This document shows positions 1-12,204 of a stretch of 64,000 nucleotides of DNA, one piece after another. The DNA is from Copromyces sp. CBS 386.78 (lineage: Eukaryota > Ascomycota > Sordariomycetes > Sordariales > Sordariaceae): NCBI GenBank assembly GCA_030685235.1, contig MU839249.1, positions 1-64,000 of the forward strand, written 5' to 3'. Position numbers and translations under genes: made by a program. The first letter of the stretch is position 1, and every line of letters starts with the position of its first letter. The notes under the pieces were generated by a model. That model did not search any database, was not told where the DNA came from, and saw only the letters and a program-made list of their open reading frames with translations.

Positions 1-103
1 AAAATTTTTGGGGTGCATTAGTGTGCCTTGGCGCACGGGAAGGGTGGGGCTACGGTGCCGGAAGACATTCATTACGGTGCGAAAAGACATTCTCAATAAA
101 AAA
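1..103 (+). repeat. Truncated end of a terminal-inverted-repeat transposon, copy A
   Basis: The window opens inside a repeat that recurs at about 10,015-10,110 (+), 13,071-13,180 (-) and 20,505-20,640 (+). Shared landmarks are an A/T run followed by GGGGTGCATTAG, then GGGAAGGGTGGGG, then a GAAGACATT block. Copies A and D (20,505) share a GTRCCTTRGCGC segment that the pair at 10 kb and 13 kb lacks, so they form a subgroup. The copy stops abruptly near base 100, where integrase-like sequence begins. What precedes it lies outside the window. Confidence 0.7.
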
Positions 104-319
104 GTTAATAACGGAAAAGTTAATAAAAAAGTTTATCGACCGGATTTATATTCTTTATAACTTCCTAAATATTATCGTTTTAAATAAAAGTATCCAATTC
201 GTCTCGGCCTTTTAAAAATAATTATTTTTATAATTAAATATTAAATTAAAATATTTTACACTTTATTATAAAGAAATTAACGGATAGATAAAAAGGATTA
301 ATATAGAATTAGAATAATA
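104..319 (+). pseudogene. Chromovirus integrase core fragment, RIP-mutated, upstream half
   Basis: Read on the plus strand this matches the catalytic core of a Ty3/Gypsy integrase. KKFIDRIYILY resembles the usual helix before the second catalytic Asp. IIVLNKSIQFVSAF corresponds to the family's TIVSDRGSQFVSAFW, with the Asp codon mutated to Asn. INGQIKRIN-like sequence near 280 (with a stop at the Gln codon) corresponds to the TDGQTERIN block. The frame continues across the inserted retrotransposon at 325-7,670 and resumes at 7,671. The part encoding the first catalytic Asp is missing, because the fragment starts at the junction with transposon end A. An open frame of 64 codons (21-215) spans that junction and is a by-product, not a gene. 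Confidence 0.75.
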
Positions 320-324
320 CTTAC

Positions 325-556
325 TATCACAGGGATGACACCGTTAGGGGTATAGTTGGATATACGTAGTTGTACGAGGAAGGAAAGAAGGAGAGGAGGG
401 AGGAGTGCGGTCTGGATATAGGGCAGGCTGTACCGTGCCCGGATCCAGACCGAGGCCTACTGGTGCGTACGTATATATGGTCCTATTGGCTAATAACTAA
501 TAGACTCGACTATACAATACCCAATACTATGTACTATTACAAGTAATCCTGTAATA
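325..556 (-). repeat. LTR (3' LTR in element orientation), 232 bp
   Basis: Starts TATCACAGGGATGAC and ends CCTGTAATA, which pairs with the start once one RIP change is allowed (CCTGTGATA). It aligns end to end with 7,439-7,670, sharing a GGAAAGAAGGAGAGGAGGGA purine block and a GGATCYAGACCGAGGCCTACT block. Differences between the two copies are nearly all C/T or G/A. Confidence 0.93.
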
Positions 557-599
557 TTACTTCCCTGCAAAAGAAGCTTATAGAACTTTAAACCATCTA

Positions 600-3500
600 T
601 TTAGTATATATATATAAAATAATAGATTATCCCTTATTCCAACTCTTCGATCCGTAATTCAACGCCTATAAACCGTACTTAAATAACGTCGTTATTACCT
701 TATTAATACGTCCTAATTTCCAATCGTTCCTCTATATTCTTTATCGACGGCCGTTTACCCTACTAAACTTCCGCTAATCTCCCAAATACTTTATAGAAGA
801 ATTCGTCTATTTTCCTTACGTCCTCTTCGGATAGGGGTTCTAACTCCCGGTTTACGACTTCGATTACGGACCTTCGTATTTCCCAGCTAGCCGTAATATC
901 CGCTATAATAATATTAATCTACTTCTTTAAATCGGCAATACGTTTAAAACGTCTTAGGGGCGGAGTTAAGGACGCCGTATAATATATTTAAAGTACGGGC
1001 GATACCGTATAGTATATTTAGGGTATTAAAACTTTCTACTTTAAGGCTAGGGTCCGTTCTTAAAGTATAGCCTTAATTTCTAGTTAATTTTAAACCGCTA
1101 GCGGGATAGGGGTATTTAAATAATTGCGGTAAAATATAATAATAGAATCCCTTATTCCTTTAATATTATTGAAGGGTTCGTCGGTAGGATTATAATACTT
1201 CTACTTTATAATATAAAACTAATAATAATTGCCTCCTCGTTAAAAATAATTTAAAAACTTATTAAACTCCTACTCTACTACCTCTTCGTAATTATTTATT
1301 CTAATTATAATTCTACTTTCGTTAGCTCGTACGTCGCTTTACAAATTGGTTTAATTAAGGAAGCCTTTATAATAAAGTTTTATTATAGAAACGTAAAATA
1401 TTAACGAATATTTTATATTAATAGGTAAAATTAATTTAACGTTATAAAATCGTACCCAATTTACCTTAAAAGGGCCCTCCTATCGTAAAGATAATTTATC
1501 GTATAGCCTACCGTTATTAAAATTAGTCGTATTAAATAAAACGAAATTCCTAACGCAATATTTTAATATATTAGACCGGTTTTTATTAGCGTTAGCCTCG
1601 TATTAATCTTATACTTTTTTTATAAAAATACGTATATAGTCCTAAATAATTTCGAAACGAACGAATAATTCGCTAACTTTTATATACTCTTTCTATTATA
1701 CTAACGAAAAATCTTCTAATAGTACGACCGCTATAAATTCGATGCTTATACGGGGGTAGAAACTATAATTAATAAAGAAAAGGGTTACGCCTATAATTAA
1801 TAATATTATATTATTTCCTACGAATTCCGCTAGTAGTAATTATCGTACCTAGTCTATTTATACTTAATTAACGAAAATACGCAAATATTATTCTATTTCT
1901 ATATTAATATATTCCGTTTAAACGTTAATCTATAAATAGAAAACGGAATTTAATAGTTTCTTAATAACTAAATATTTATAAATTGTAAATTAAAATAAGG
2001 ATACAAATTAAATACCACAATTGGAAACGACAGTATTAAATAAATTATAAAGGGTATAAATATAATTAATAAAACGGTCTGCTAATTCTTCCGCTTTTAT
2101 AATAATAGTTAAGATATAATAACGTATTTTTATTAAATAATTTATAATAATAGCAATATATTTAAATTTCTAGCCTAAATAAAAGCTTTTTAGTAAAGGG
2201 GAAATGTAATTAACCGATATATTAATTTATAGTACGTAAATTGCTAGTATAGGTTTAAAATAGCCTACTTTAATTCGTTGTAATACCTTCGTTTTAAAAT
2301 ATATTAAATAATTTTTATAATAAGCCTTAATAGCCTCCGCTATATTTAACTAATATTAATATTCGTTTATTTATACTTATATTTTATCCCTTCTTAAATA
2401 GCCGGCTGTTAATAACGAATAAGCGTAGTAAATTAATAGTAAATAAATAGTAGTATTATTAAAATTAATAAATACCCTCTTTCTATAATAAACCTTACCT
2501 CCCGTCGTAGAATATTTAGCGAAAGCGATTTTAAGCTTTTTCTTAATATAGAAGCGCTATTTAGTACGACTTAGGTCTTTTAAGTAATTAACGGCTTCTT
2601 ATATTAAAATTAACTAATTATAATTTTCGTTAATAATATTATTAATTAATTTATCCGGTTCTTCTAAAATATCTAAGGAAAAAAAGAATATTTCCTTATC
2701 GAAATTCAAGTCGTCGCTAATTATTATAGCCGATAAGGAGAGGTAACCCTCTTTAAAGCGAGCGGAGTCGATAAATTTACAATATCTTACTTTTAAATAA
2801 TAATTATTTATATTTAGAAATATATCTTCTAGCTTTTTATTTAATATATTAGGGCGAAGATTTCGTAACCCTAATATATAAAGGATCGAAAAATTGAATT
2901 GTAATAGAAATTATAATTACCGTATATAGCGGGGTATAAATTATTTATTTATTATAAAAATCTTTAAATTCTTATAATTCGTAATAATATTAAAGGGTTA
3001 CTAAATGCCTTCTAATTTTAAATACTACTCCTCTAGGGCCTTAATAATAGCGAAGAGCTTTTTATTATAAATATTATAATTATATTCTACTACTAAATAT
3101 TATACTAAAAAGTATGTAACTAAGTAGAATTTACTATTATCCCTATACTAAGAAAGGGTACTTCTAAAAACCCAATTCGAAACATCAGTTTCGACGATCG
3201 TTTTCCTAAACTAATTGTAAATCTATAAGGTTAGGCCGCTAATAAACGCGGCCTTTAAAATCTCGAAAGCGGACTACTATATTATAATTTACAATTATTC
3301 CGCATCCTTTTTTATAAAGTCGTACAATAGTACCGCTATTATTGAAAAACCTTTAATAAAATAATAATAAAAGTTAGTAAATCCTAAAAAATTCTATAAA
3401 AATTTCTTTAACGTCGGAAATTACTAATTTATAATAACTTTAACCTTTATTAAATCTATTTCGATACTACTAAGTATAATAATTAATCTAAAATATTTAG

Positions 3501-6500
3501 TTTTTTTAGTATAAAATTCGTACTTATCGATATTAATTTATAGGCCGGCTTTTTCTAAGCGGGTAAAAATATTATTTACGTACTTCTAATACTCCTCCTC
3601 ATTATTTAAAAAAATAAAGATATTATTTAACTAAATAATTATATATATATCTAGGATATCGTATAAAATATTATTAACGTAGTTCTAAAATATATTAAAC
3701 GCTCCTTATAAGCCGAAAGGATAAATAAATAATTTAAATAAATTAAAACGGGTAATAAACGCCGTTAACTATTCGTATCCTTTTATAATACGAATATAGT
3801 TAAAAGCGGTAATAATATTTAATTTAATAAAAATCTTTATTTTACAAATAGTATTAAAAGTTTCTTTAATTAAAAGAAACGGGTAATAGCTTTTAAAAAT
3901 AACGTTATTAATCCCCTTATAATCTACGTAAATTTTAATACTTCCGCCTAGCTTCTATACTAATAGGATTTGAAAAGCGGCTTCTAATTACGAGGGACGG
4001 ATAAACTTATTATAGAAATTTTCGTCGATTTACTTTTTAATTATATTTAATTCATTGGGGTTAAACGCCCTTAATTTTGTATAGGGCGCTTATTCTCTCG
4101 GGCGGAGTTCGATTTTAAAATCGTAAGAGCGGTAGGGGGGTAAGACTATTACGTTATAAAGTTTAAAAATATCGAAATAATTCTAATATTACTTAGGAAA
4201 CTTTTCTTTAATTTAGACGTTAATTTTAGGCAGTTTATCGGCCTTCTCGTAGAATTTGGCCACGTTTTCCTCTACAATATTAACGGCGAATCTAATAACT
4301 TTATAACGTTCGAAATCTTTATCCGTATTATTATTAAAGTAAATATATTTAATAATCTTTATTATTTAGATAATAATTTTAAATCCCTTACTAACGTAAA
4401 CGTTAATTTATAAATAGTAATACTTATTTAGTAATTTCTTATATTTAGCGTTATTACCGTTTTAAATTTCTTATTCTATTTTTAAGGTAAAGTTCGCTAA
4501 ACTATTAAGTATATTATAATTGTAATTGTATTTAATTCTTATTTTTACCCCTTTATTAACGATGCTTTTATTATTTTTATATTCCTTAGATTTTAGGGCG
4601 CCCCCTTCTACCTCTTTAACCCGGGCTTCTTCCTCCGCTTTAGCCTTTTCTAAAATCTTATATAATTCCGGGTACGAAATATAGAATATTCGTAAATTAT
4701 ACTTTTCGTATAACTAATTAAAGTTGGCGGCCGTTATATTCCTAATATTTATGGGATTAACCGGCTTATTTAAGAAATATATTTTACGTATTACAATATA
4801 ATAGTAAGGGTTGGATCTTTATTAGCCGGCTATAATACGGTAAATAATAAATTTAATCCGCTTAAGAGCCTTAATAATAGTATCCGCGACTAGGGCGGGA
4901 TTTAAAGTAGTATCGTTATTAATAATATTGGGAATAAGGTTCGTAATTAGGGTAAGATCTAGGGTAATATTATTTTTAATAATATTAAGAGCGGGGTCCG
5001 CAATTAAAGTATTAGAGCCGGCTATTTCGGTTATATTTTATATAATTTTATAATAATGCGTATAAATATACTTTTAAACTTTAAACGCGTACCGTAAAGA
5101 AGGTAAAAGATTTATAAGGAGGCAACGGTTCGTATAATAATTAATAAAAGTAATAGTACCGTTTAACTATAATATTATAAGGTTATAAAGTTTAAGCTAT
5201 AATATACTTAAAATAACGAAATAATTGTTAACTAAATCGTAAACTAGTATAATAATCGTTTCTATATAGTAACCAATTTATAACTAAACTTTACAATAAT
5301 AAATAATAAAATCTTTAAATATATTATTTATTAAATATAAAGCCTTTAATTTAGGAAGCTTTAATAGCGGAATAATATAGCGAATAATAAAACTATAATC
5401 GATAAAAGCGAAAGTAAAATAATTGCTATTAATTAAAGCGGTATACTTACTTTATTAATTATACGGACTATAAATAATTTAAATAGAAAAGAGGATAGAA
5501 TTATTATTATAATTATTTAAATTTAAATTTTTAAATTAAATTATTTCTAAATTTATTAAATTATTTACTTCTTCTTCTATTATTATTATAGACGACGGCC
5601 TTTCTAAACGATTTAGTAGAGAAGTAGCGTATTTCCCGCACTATACTTTATAAATTAGGCAAGAGTTAAAACGGGGGGTATAATAAGAGCGGCAGGTTTA
5701 CCGGTAGTAATAACGTTAATACGAACGTTATTATTACTATTATTACTATAATTAGTTTAACTTATAATAGGTCTACTATAATTACTATTATTATTTCCTT
5801 TATTACGATAATTATAACGGTCGTACTCCCTTTACTCCTTAGGGATATTAATATTAATACTATTATAATATTCGTAAGCGTAATAGTTAATTTAAACGTA
5901 GTACTTATAAAGTCCGTTCTTTATATAGTAATCGATAATTATTTTATCGATTATATAAGATAATTAAACGTTAACGGCGTTTATAGCGTTGAAATCTATA
6001 ATAATACTACTTTAATTAATAATATATTCGGGGGTAGTAATATTACTAGTACTAATACTAGTCTTAAAATAAATATTAATTTTATTATACTAATCACGCT
6101 CCTCTAAATTAATAGCAAATTTATAATAAAAAGTAAATTATTTGTCGAAATTATTATAAATTAGAATATTTTACTAATAAGTAATAATATTATAGATTTC
6201 GTTCGTAACCTTTATTTTCAAATAATATATTTTTATAACGTTATTGAAATTATATTTATTAACGATAGTAATAAATTTATCTTCGAAATTTAATTATTTA
6301 ATACCTTTAAATATTTTAAGAGATTCGAAGTCCCGGCGTACTTCGAAAATAAAATTTATATAATTATACTTCGTATTAAAGTATTTAAAAAAAATTTCCG
6401 TACTTATTTACTTCTATTTCGTTGAGTCTACTTCTTTAATAATAAATATTACGTAGGGGGCTAAAGTCCTAAAAGTATTGCCGCCGAAGTACGAAAGGAT

Positions 6501-7300
6501 TTAAACGAATTTATAATATTTATTTTAATCGAATCACCAAACGTCCTAGAATTAATAGAACTAAATTTTATCTTTCTAATTTTAAAAAACTTCGGCTCTT
6601 TTAACGGTAGAAGTATCTTCGCTAATATAAATAGCGGGGTCTTTACTAGTACGGGATTTAAGGGTGGTTATCTCTTCGTTATTAGAATTAAGGGTAGGGA
6701 TAGAAGTAAATATAGTAACGTTATTATAAACGGTTTTTTTAAGGGCCTTAATTTAAATTTTAATAATCTTCTTAAATTTAATATTAATTTCGTTAGCTAT
6801 AACGAAATTATTATAGAATTATTAGGCTTCTTATTGAAGGTTAGTAATTTCCTATTAAAAATTAATAATAATACTTTCTTAATTAATAATTTACTAATAG
6901 GCAACTTCGAAAGAATTTTAAATAACGCTAACGAACGTATTAATTTAAATTAGGTCTAAATAAATTAATTAAGCGAAAATAGTAATAATATAAAGAAAAG
7001 TAGTATATTAAGCAAGTTTAAAAATAGTATTAAGGACTTCTTCTATAATTAAATTTCTTAAATATTAGAAAATAGTATTGTTAAAAGTTTCTATAACGTT
7101 TTCGAAAAATTATTCGTACTTAGAGCTAATAATAGCGTTAATCGTAGAAATAGCAACGTCGAAATTAATAATAGGGGCCGCTATTTAAATAATTATAATC
7201 GTTTTAATTAATACTTACTACTTTGTAGCGTAAACGGTATTTGTTAATTACTTTATAACGACGAAAAAGAAATATAATCGCAATATAATAAAAGAGAGGT
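600..7300 (-). pseudogene. gag-pol fossil of the 325-7,670 chromovirus
   Basis: On the minus strand the order from 7.3 kb down to 0.6 kb is gag, pol, integrase. Reverse transcriptase is clear near 3,480-3,640: the catalytic YLDD is present as a stop followed by LNN (3,622-3,630), then IFIFLNNEEEYQKYVNNIF, then KAGLQINIDKYEF, the standard block after YxDD. The integrase C-terminal region lies about 1,350-1,700. A chromodomain-like block lies about 1,150-1,260, where aromatic residues precede a PTDEPFNNIKG stretch. Stops fall where Gln or Trp codons are expected, as RIP predicts. No frame longer than about 60 codons survives. Confidence 0.85.
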
Positions 7301-7438
7301 ATAGTCGCCGTACGACGGATTTTAATCTTAGTCGCAATACAACGAAATTGCGGGTTCGTCGGAGATATTTATAACGGCGGCGGCGATAAATTTATTTTGA
7401 AATATATGCACGTAGCGTAATAGTAAGGTATAATTAAC

Positions 7439-7670
7439 TATTACGGGGATAATACCGTTGGGGGTATAGTTAGATATATATAGTTATACGAAGAAGGAAA
7501 GAAGGAGAGGAGGGAGGAGTGCGGTCTGGATATAGGGCAGGCTATGCCGTGCCCGGATCTAGACCGAGGCCTACTAGTACGTACGTATATGCGGTCCTAT
7601 TGGCCAATGGCCAATGGACTCGACCATACAGTGCCTAGTGCTATGTGCCATCATAGGTAATCCTATAATA
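7439..7670 (-). repeat. LTR (5' LTR in element orientation), 232 bp
   Basis: Partner of the repeat at 325-556 and the same length. It begins TATTACGGGGATAATACC and ends GGTAATCCTATAATA. It keeps some TpG/CpA sites lost in the partner (GGCCAATGGCCAATGG at about 7,600 versus a TA-converted version near 490), so the two LTRs were mutated unequally. Confidence 0.93.
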
Positions 7671-8620
7671 CTTACGAACTTTTATTAATTAGGTATAGGA
7701 CGATTAAGTAGACTAGCTGCCTTTAATTGAATTCTAAAGTAATAACTTTAAATCGGTATTAATGGGAATAACCCCGTTCTTTACCAATTACAATTTTCAC
7801 CTTCGTATAAGGATAGAACTATTTATACCGCTCCCCCCAAATATAATAGAAGTATAGAAGAAGCAGATCTTTAATATTAATTAATTAGTATTATAGTTTA
7901 AAGAGGTTTAAAACTTCGTTAAAACTTCCTCCTTATAAGTATAAATAAAGTACGAGGTAGCGGCGAACGAGAATTGTATTAATACGCTTAAGTATAAAAT
8001 TAAGGATAAAATTATATTTAATATAGTTAATTATATAATTAATAGGCTGTATAATAAATTAGCGCCGCGTTTTAAAGCACTTTTTCGTATTATAAAAGCT
8101 AGTTTATATATGGTAAAATTGGCCTTACCTAGCAATATAAAAATTATTTATATTATTAACGTATTTAGAATTAAATTGTATGTTAAAGGCTTATTAAGTT
8201 AGAAGGACTTTATAATTAATGTTAAAGTTAACGAAGGTATAGTAATTACTAAAACCGATAATTTCGAAGAAAATAAGCGTTAGGAATTTAAAGAATTCTT
8301 AAATTATTAAAAAATTAAAGGACGATAGTACTACTTAGTAAAGTAGTTTTACTACCCCCTAGATTGGTAACTAGCGGCCAACTTCGACGGCTATTAGGAG
8401 GTAATTTAGGACTTTTATAAGAGATAATTAAAATTAGGACTACCGTATATCGATTTTAAGAGAGGATTCAAAATTTAATTAAAGGATAAAGAGGAGGAGG
8501 CCCCGATTAAAATACCCTCCCCAATCCCTATTACCGCTACTTTAGAAGCGGATAATTGGCAAGTCCGACGGAGTATAAGGCTAAATAATAAGTAAAGTAA
8601 TATTGATAGCGGATATAAAA
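7671..8620 (+). pseudogene. Chromovirus integrase C-terminus and chromodomain, downstream half
   Basis: Continues the integrase frame from 104-319 across the inserted element. Visible blocks in order are MGITPFFTNYNF (about 7,765, the usual MTPFFANYGF), KLAPRFKALFRIIKAS (about 8,060-8,110), LPSNIKIIYIINVFRIK (about 8,130, the usual LPxxxKIHPVFHVSxLK), and a chromodomain at about 8,325-8,420 (YLVKQFYYPLDQQLAANFDG, the usual YLVKWxGYPxxxxTWEPAxxLxG, with Trp codons read as stops here). Frame decay and in-frame stops show it is dead. About 60 further codons follow the chromodomain. Confidence 0.85.
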
Positions 8621-9253
8621 AATAAGAAGTTCGGTAACGGTTTATTCTATGTATCCTAGCCGAATTACCTTATAAATACCCTACTATAGTAATAAAAGTA
8701 CTATTAATAATAACCGGGAAATAATACGTTTTATAGTACACCTACGTCTCCTACCCCTAATACTTTACTTTACCCCCCTAACTAACGGTTAAAACCTATA
8801 CGGTTAAGATTTTATATTATAATTAGTAGGGAAGGGGGAAATAATTATAAGATAGAAAAAAGACAATTACAACAATTATAATAAAATTAGAATAAAAGGC
8901 CTCTATAATTTATAATACTAGTAAGGATATAAACGTCCCTATATACTACTATACTACGGGCGTCCCTATAGTACCCCCCGTCGGGGGCTAATAATAGTAA
9001 AATATAAATAAGAAACTTATAAAACGATTAGGAATATTTTTTGAGCCTATTTAGGATTGTTTAAGGTAATAAGCGAGTAGTCTTTACGAAAGGGGCATAT
9101 TTAATAATATTTTAATTAATATTTAACCCCTTAATAGGAAGCTTAGCGCTAAGCGTTTACCCGCCTTAATAAGCCCTACTTTATAAATATTAATAGTTTT
9201 TAAATGGTTTTAAATAGATTTTGAAGCTAGGAGTTAATTTAGGAGGGGGGTAA
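8621..9253. other. Non-coding 3' region of the old chromovirus
   Basis: RIP-mutated AT-rich sequence between the end of the recognisable polyprotein and the LTR. A purine tract ending AGGAGGGGGGTAA (9,241-9,253) directly abuts the LTR start and fits a polypurine tract for a plus-strand element. No gene was seen. Confidence 0.55.
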
Positions 9254-9503
9254 TATTATAAGTATTATTTACTCCTTGTAGATAGATAGGGGTGCTATAT
9301 TATATTAGTGTAGCTAATTGAATATAGTTATTTAAATGTAGTACAATTAGTACGTATAGTGCCGCCCTGTAGACTTATAGTTATAAGGCTCCACACTATG
9401 CCTTATATAGTTCTCGTATGCGCATAGGTTCCTCTTCTAGTTCCTCGCACAATAATTAACATCGTACTTTAGTGCTTGCTCGCGCCCCGTAATACCTGTG
9501 ACA
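9254..9503 (+). repeat. Probable 3' LTR of the old chromovirus (about 250 bp)
   Basis: Begins TATTATAAG right after the polypurine tract and ends CCTGTGACA, so the ends are inverted once RIP is allowed for (TGTCACAAG / CCTGTGACA). The other LTR is not in the window, because the element is truncated at about base 104. The boundaries rest on the polypurine tract and terminal symmetry only. Confidence 0.6.
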
Positions 9504-9798
9504 GAAGTAGGGGAGGAGGAAAGAAGGGAGGTAATATTGCCCAGGGTAGAGGAAATTATATTATTAACATTACGAAAGGAAGAAGTACGCTAACTAGTAT
9601 TCTAATTAGTATTCAATAACGTAGTATACGTATTGTTAGTACGTAAGCTTAATAAGGGAGGGAGATTTTAGTACTTTTATTAGGACTTTAGAACTCTAGC
9701 TAACACGATTATACAATAGATATTAAATATATAATAAATATATAGATTAATATAAATTGAGTACGATTAATTAATTATTTAATTGAGCGATGTACGAC
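9504..9798. other. Unassigned RIP-mutated spacer
   Basis: AT-rich sequence between the old chromovirus LTR and the left inverted repeat of the next element. A short purine-rich stretch lies at 9,504-9,535. No coding sequence or repeat boundary was recognised. Confidence 0.4.
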
Positions 9799-10110
9799 CG
9801 TGCGATATACGACCGTACCGCTAAGTACGTTGTAAAGTACGTTGTAAAATAGCTAATTTAGGTGTATATTTAAGTGTGTATATCTAGGTAAGCTAGGCAT
9901 ATAATATTTTATAAAAGAATATAATGCTTAGATTCCTGGTATGAAATTTATAAAAGAATATAATTACGAAGTAGAGTGTAGACCGCGATTTGGATGCGAG
10001 CGATTTGATTGGCTCAAAAATTTTGGGGTACATTAGCGCGCGGGAAGGGTATAAGTGGGTGGGGTGACAGTATTGTAAGACTTTTATAGCAGTGTAGAAA
10101 GATGTTCTCT
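9799..10110 (+). repeat. Left terminal inverted repeat (copy B)
   Basis: About 310 bp, reading inward from GTGCGATATACGACCG to GATGTTCTCTT. Inverted partner: 13,071-13,314 plus 20,032-20,091. Mismatches between the arms are mostly C/T and G/A, consistent with independent RIP, plus a few short indels. Confidence 0.85.
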
Positions 10111-12204
10111 TAAAGAAGGGCATTAAAATATACGGCATCTTTACTATAATAAATTATTATATTTTTACAATTTTCGAAGGGTTAGTTTAAGCCGCTACTA
10201 TTATACTATTTAAAAATCGAATTATAATAATAAAGTGAAATTTAAAACGACCTAGAATAATTAAATAATCTTTAATATAACCGGTAAAGATTTTGTTTAA
10301 ATAACGTTATTAAATAGCCTATAGTATTATAAACAACTTCTACTAAATTATTACGAAGGGCTAAATAAAAAGTAAAACCGTTCAGTTAAATTAGTTAACG
10401 TCGAAATATTTCCTATTAGACCGTATTATCGCTCAACAAGCGGGCAAGGGAATATATTAATATATAATAATTGATAATTTAATTTATTTTAACTATAATA
10501 CAATTAAATATATTACCTATAATATAATCTATTATCTCTAATTTAATTTCTAACTCTTAATATTTCTAATCGTTAATCTTCGTAAAATCTTCGATAATAA
10601 TTTCGATTTTTTTTATACAATTAATAGTTTCGTCCATTTTAATTCGGAATTAGTCCGTATTGTAGTTAATTTTATAATATTATTCGTCTTACTCCTACGC
10701 ATTCCAATTAATTTTAACTATTATATAATATATAAATTTAATATTATTACCAATTCGTTTAAAGGCTTTTAATAAAAGTAATTTCGTAAATTAAGCTTAT
10801 ATAATTTTTTAATCGACTAGCTATTACTCTTTTAAGGGTAGATTTATAATTTTAATCTCGTAATTATTGTACTCGCTAATTAAGTATAAACGTATATTTC
10901 GTATTATAATTCAAAGGTTATATAGTATTATAATTCGTTTAAATAGCGGAATTATACCGATATCCAATCCTAAATTATTATACTACTCATTTCGAAACGC
11001 TATAATAGCTTTAGGTTATTAACATTTATATAGGAAGTAAAAGAATATAAATATAAAAGATAAAGAAATATCCAATTTCTTACTTAAATTTAAAAATAGG
11101 GGGGAAATTTTTTATATCGAAGGTATTTCGTAAGTTGCTTATTATAAATTTAATAATTATAAAAACCTTAGTTTTAAATAGTAAATTATATAAGAATAAA
11201 TTCGTTAGGCGAAATACTTATCGTTCAACTTATTATAATTCGGCTAATTAATAATATTAAAGGAAGCGCATCGCTTAATTTATTATAATTCAATTGAACG
11301 GTAATAAATTATTTAGAAGGAGGAATAATATAACTTACTATTCTTTAATTACAATATAATACTTTCTAATTACTAAATCGTAAGTTTTCTACGCGATTTA
11401 CTATAGTTCGACTGATAGAAAAAAAGAAATAAAAGGTAATTAGATTATTCTAATTATAGCTACTATATAATATAGAATGCTTTTGTTTTAAACAATAACC
11501 TTACAATTAACGTATAAAAGTATTATATTCTAATATAAAGCGTAATATAGGATTAAGAATTAGAAAGAGGAGATTCCGTACTACGAAGGATAGATATCCT
11601 TCGTGGGCGGATCTACTTTCCTTATTTTATCGCTTCCTTACCGTACAACTATAATATGGTTGTAAGGTAGGTTCGTACATCCTGTATTATATTAATTGCT
11701 ACCTTTTAATTTAAATGCTACTTATATATAGAATGATCCGTATTAGATCTTTATAGAGATTAATAAATTGCTTAATTAATTATACAATATAAAAGTCGGT
11801 AAGCGTAACAAGGTTAACTCCTAAAATAAAGCCTAGTAAGCTTACGAATATAGTGTTAATTATTAATTATTAACAATTCGAAGGTATCGGTATCGATTCG
11901 AAGGTTGATTGGAAAGATTGCTTACAACGACGAAGATCGCGTACGAATTATTAGATAATAACGAACTTAATTCCTGGAATAAAATCTAATAGGTTTCAAT
12001 CGTTAGTTAATTAATTGTAATAGCTTTAGAAGGCTTACAACCTGTGCGACATATAAAGTAACGAAATAAAGTAATTAATAGTTATATTAAGTTACTAAAA
12101 GGGAAGAAATATATAAAGAGGTCTAGAGGGCTAAATTTAGTAGAAGAGAGGCTGTACCCTACTTAGTCTGTACTATAGCTAGGTATACGGGCCTTTAATA
12201 GGAT
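10111..12204. pseudogene. Degenerate interior of the inverted-repeat element, coding content unassigned
   Basis: Heavily RIP-mutated. Two tracts stay relatively free of stops when Gln/Trp stops are tolerated: a plus-strand frame about 10,720-11,560 (hydrophobic, containing RLNSGIIPISNPKLLYYSFR) and a minus-strand frame about 10,470-10,640 (MDETINCIKKIEIIIEDFTK, coiled-coil-like). RIP creates AT-rich codons on both strands, so either may be spurious. No DDE, hAT, helicase or tyrosine-recombinase motif was recognised, and no function is proposed. Confidence 0.35.

Larger units (their letters stand above)
325..7670 (-). mobile_element. Complete Ty3/Gypsy chromovirus (7.3 kb), RIP-mutated, inserted in an older integrase
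   Basis: Two 232-bp direct repeats (325-556 and 7,439-7,670) bound the element. The host sequence CTTAC is duplicated exactly at 320-324 and 7,671-7,675. Orientation is minus: a purine-rich tract on the minus strand abuts the repeat at 557-572, and all recognisable pol domains read on the minus strand. TpG and CpA are almost absent inside, while TpA is abundant. The insertion splits an older integrase frame that reads continuously across the two flanks once this element is removed, so this is the younger of the two. It has no intact reading frame. Confidence 0.92.

Noticed and set aside
10720..11560. Plus-strand frame as a tyrosine recombinase or Starship captain
   Set aside because: I looked for DUF3435-type and helicase motifs and saw none. 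The opposite strand is about as open in parts, so no assignment is justified.
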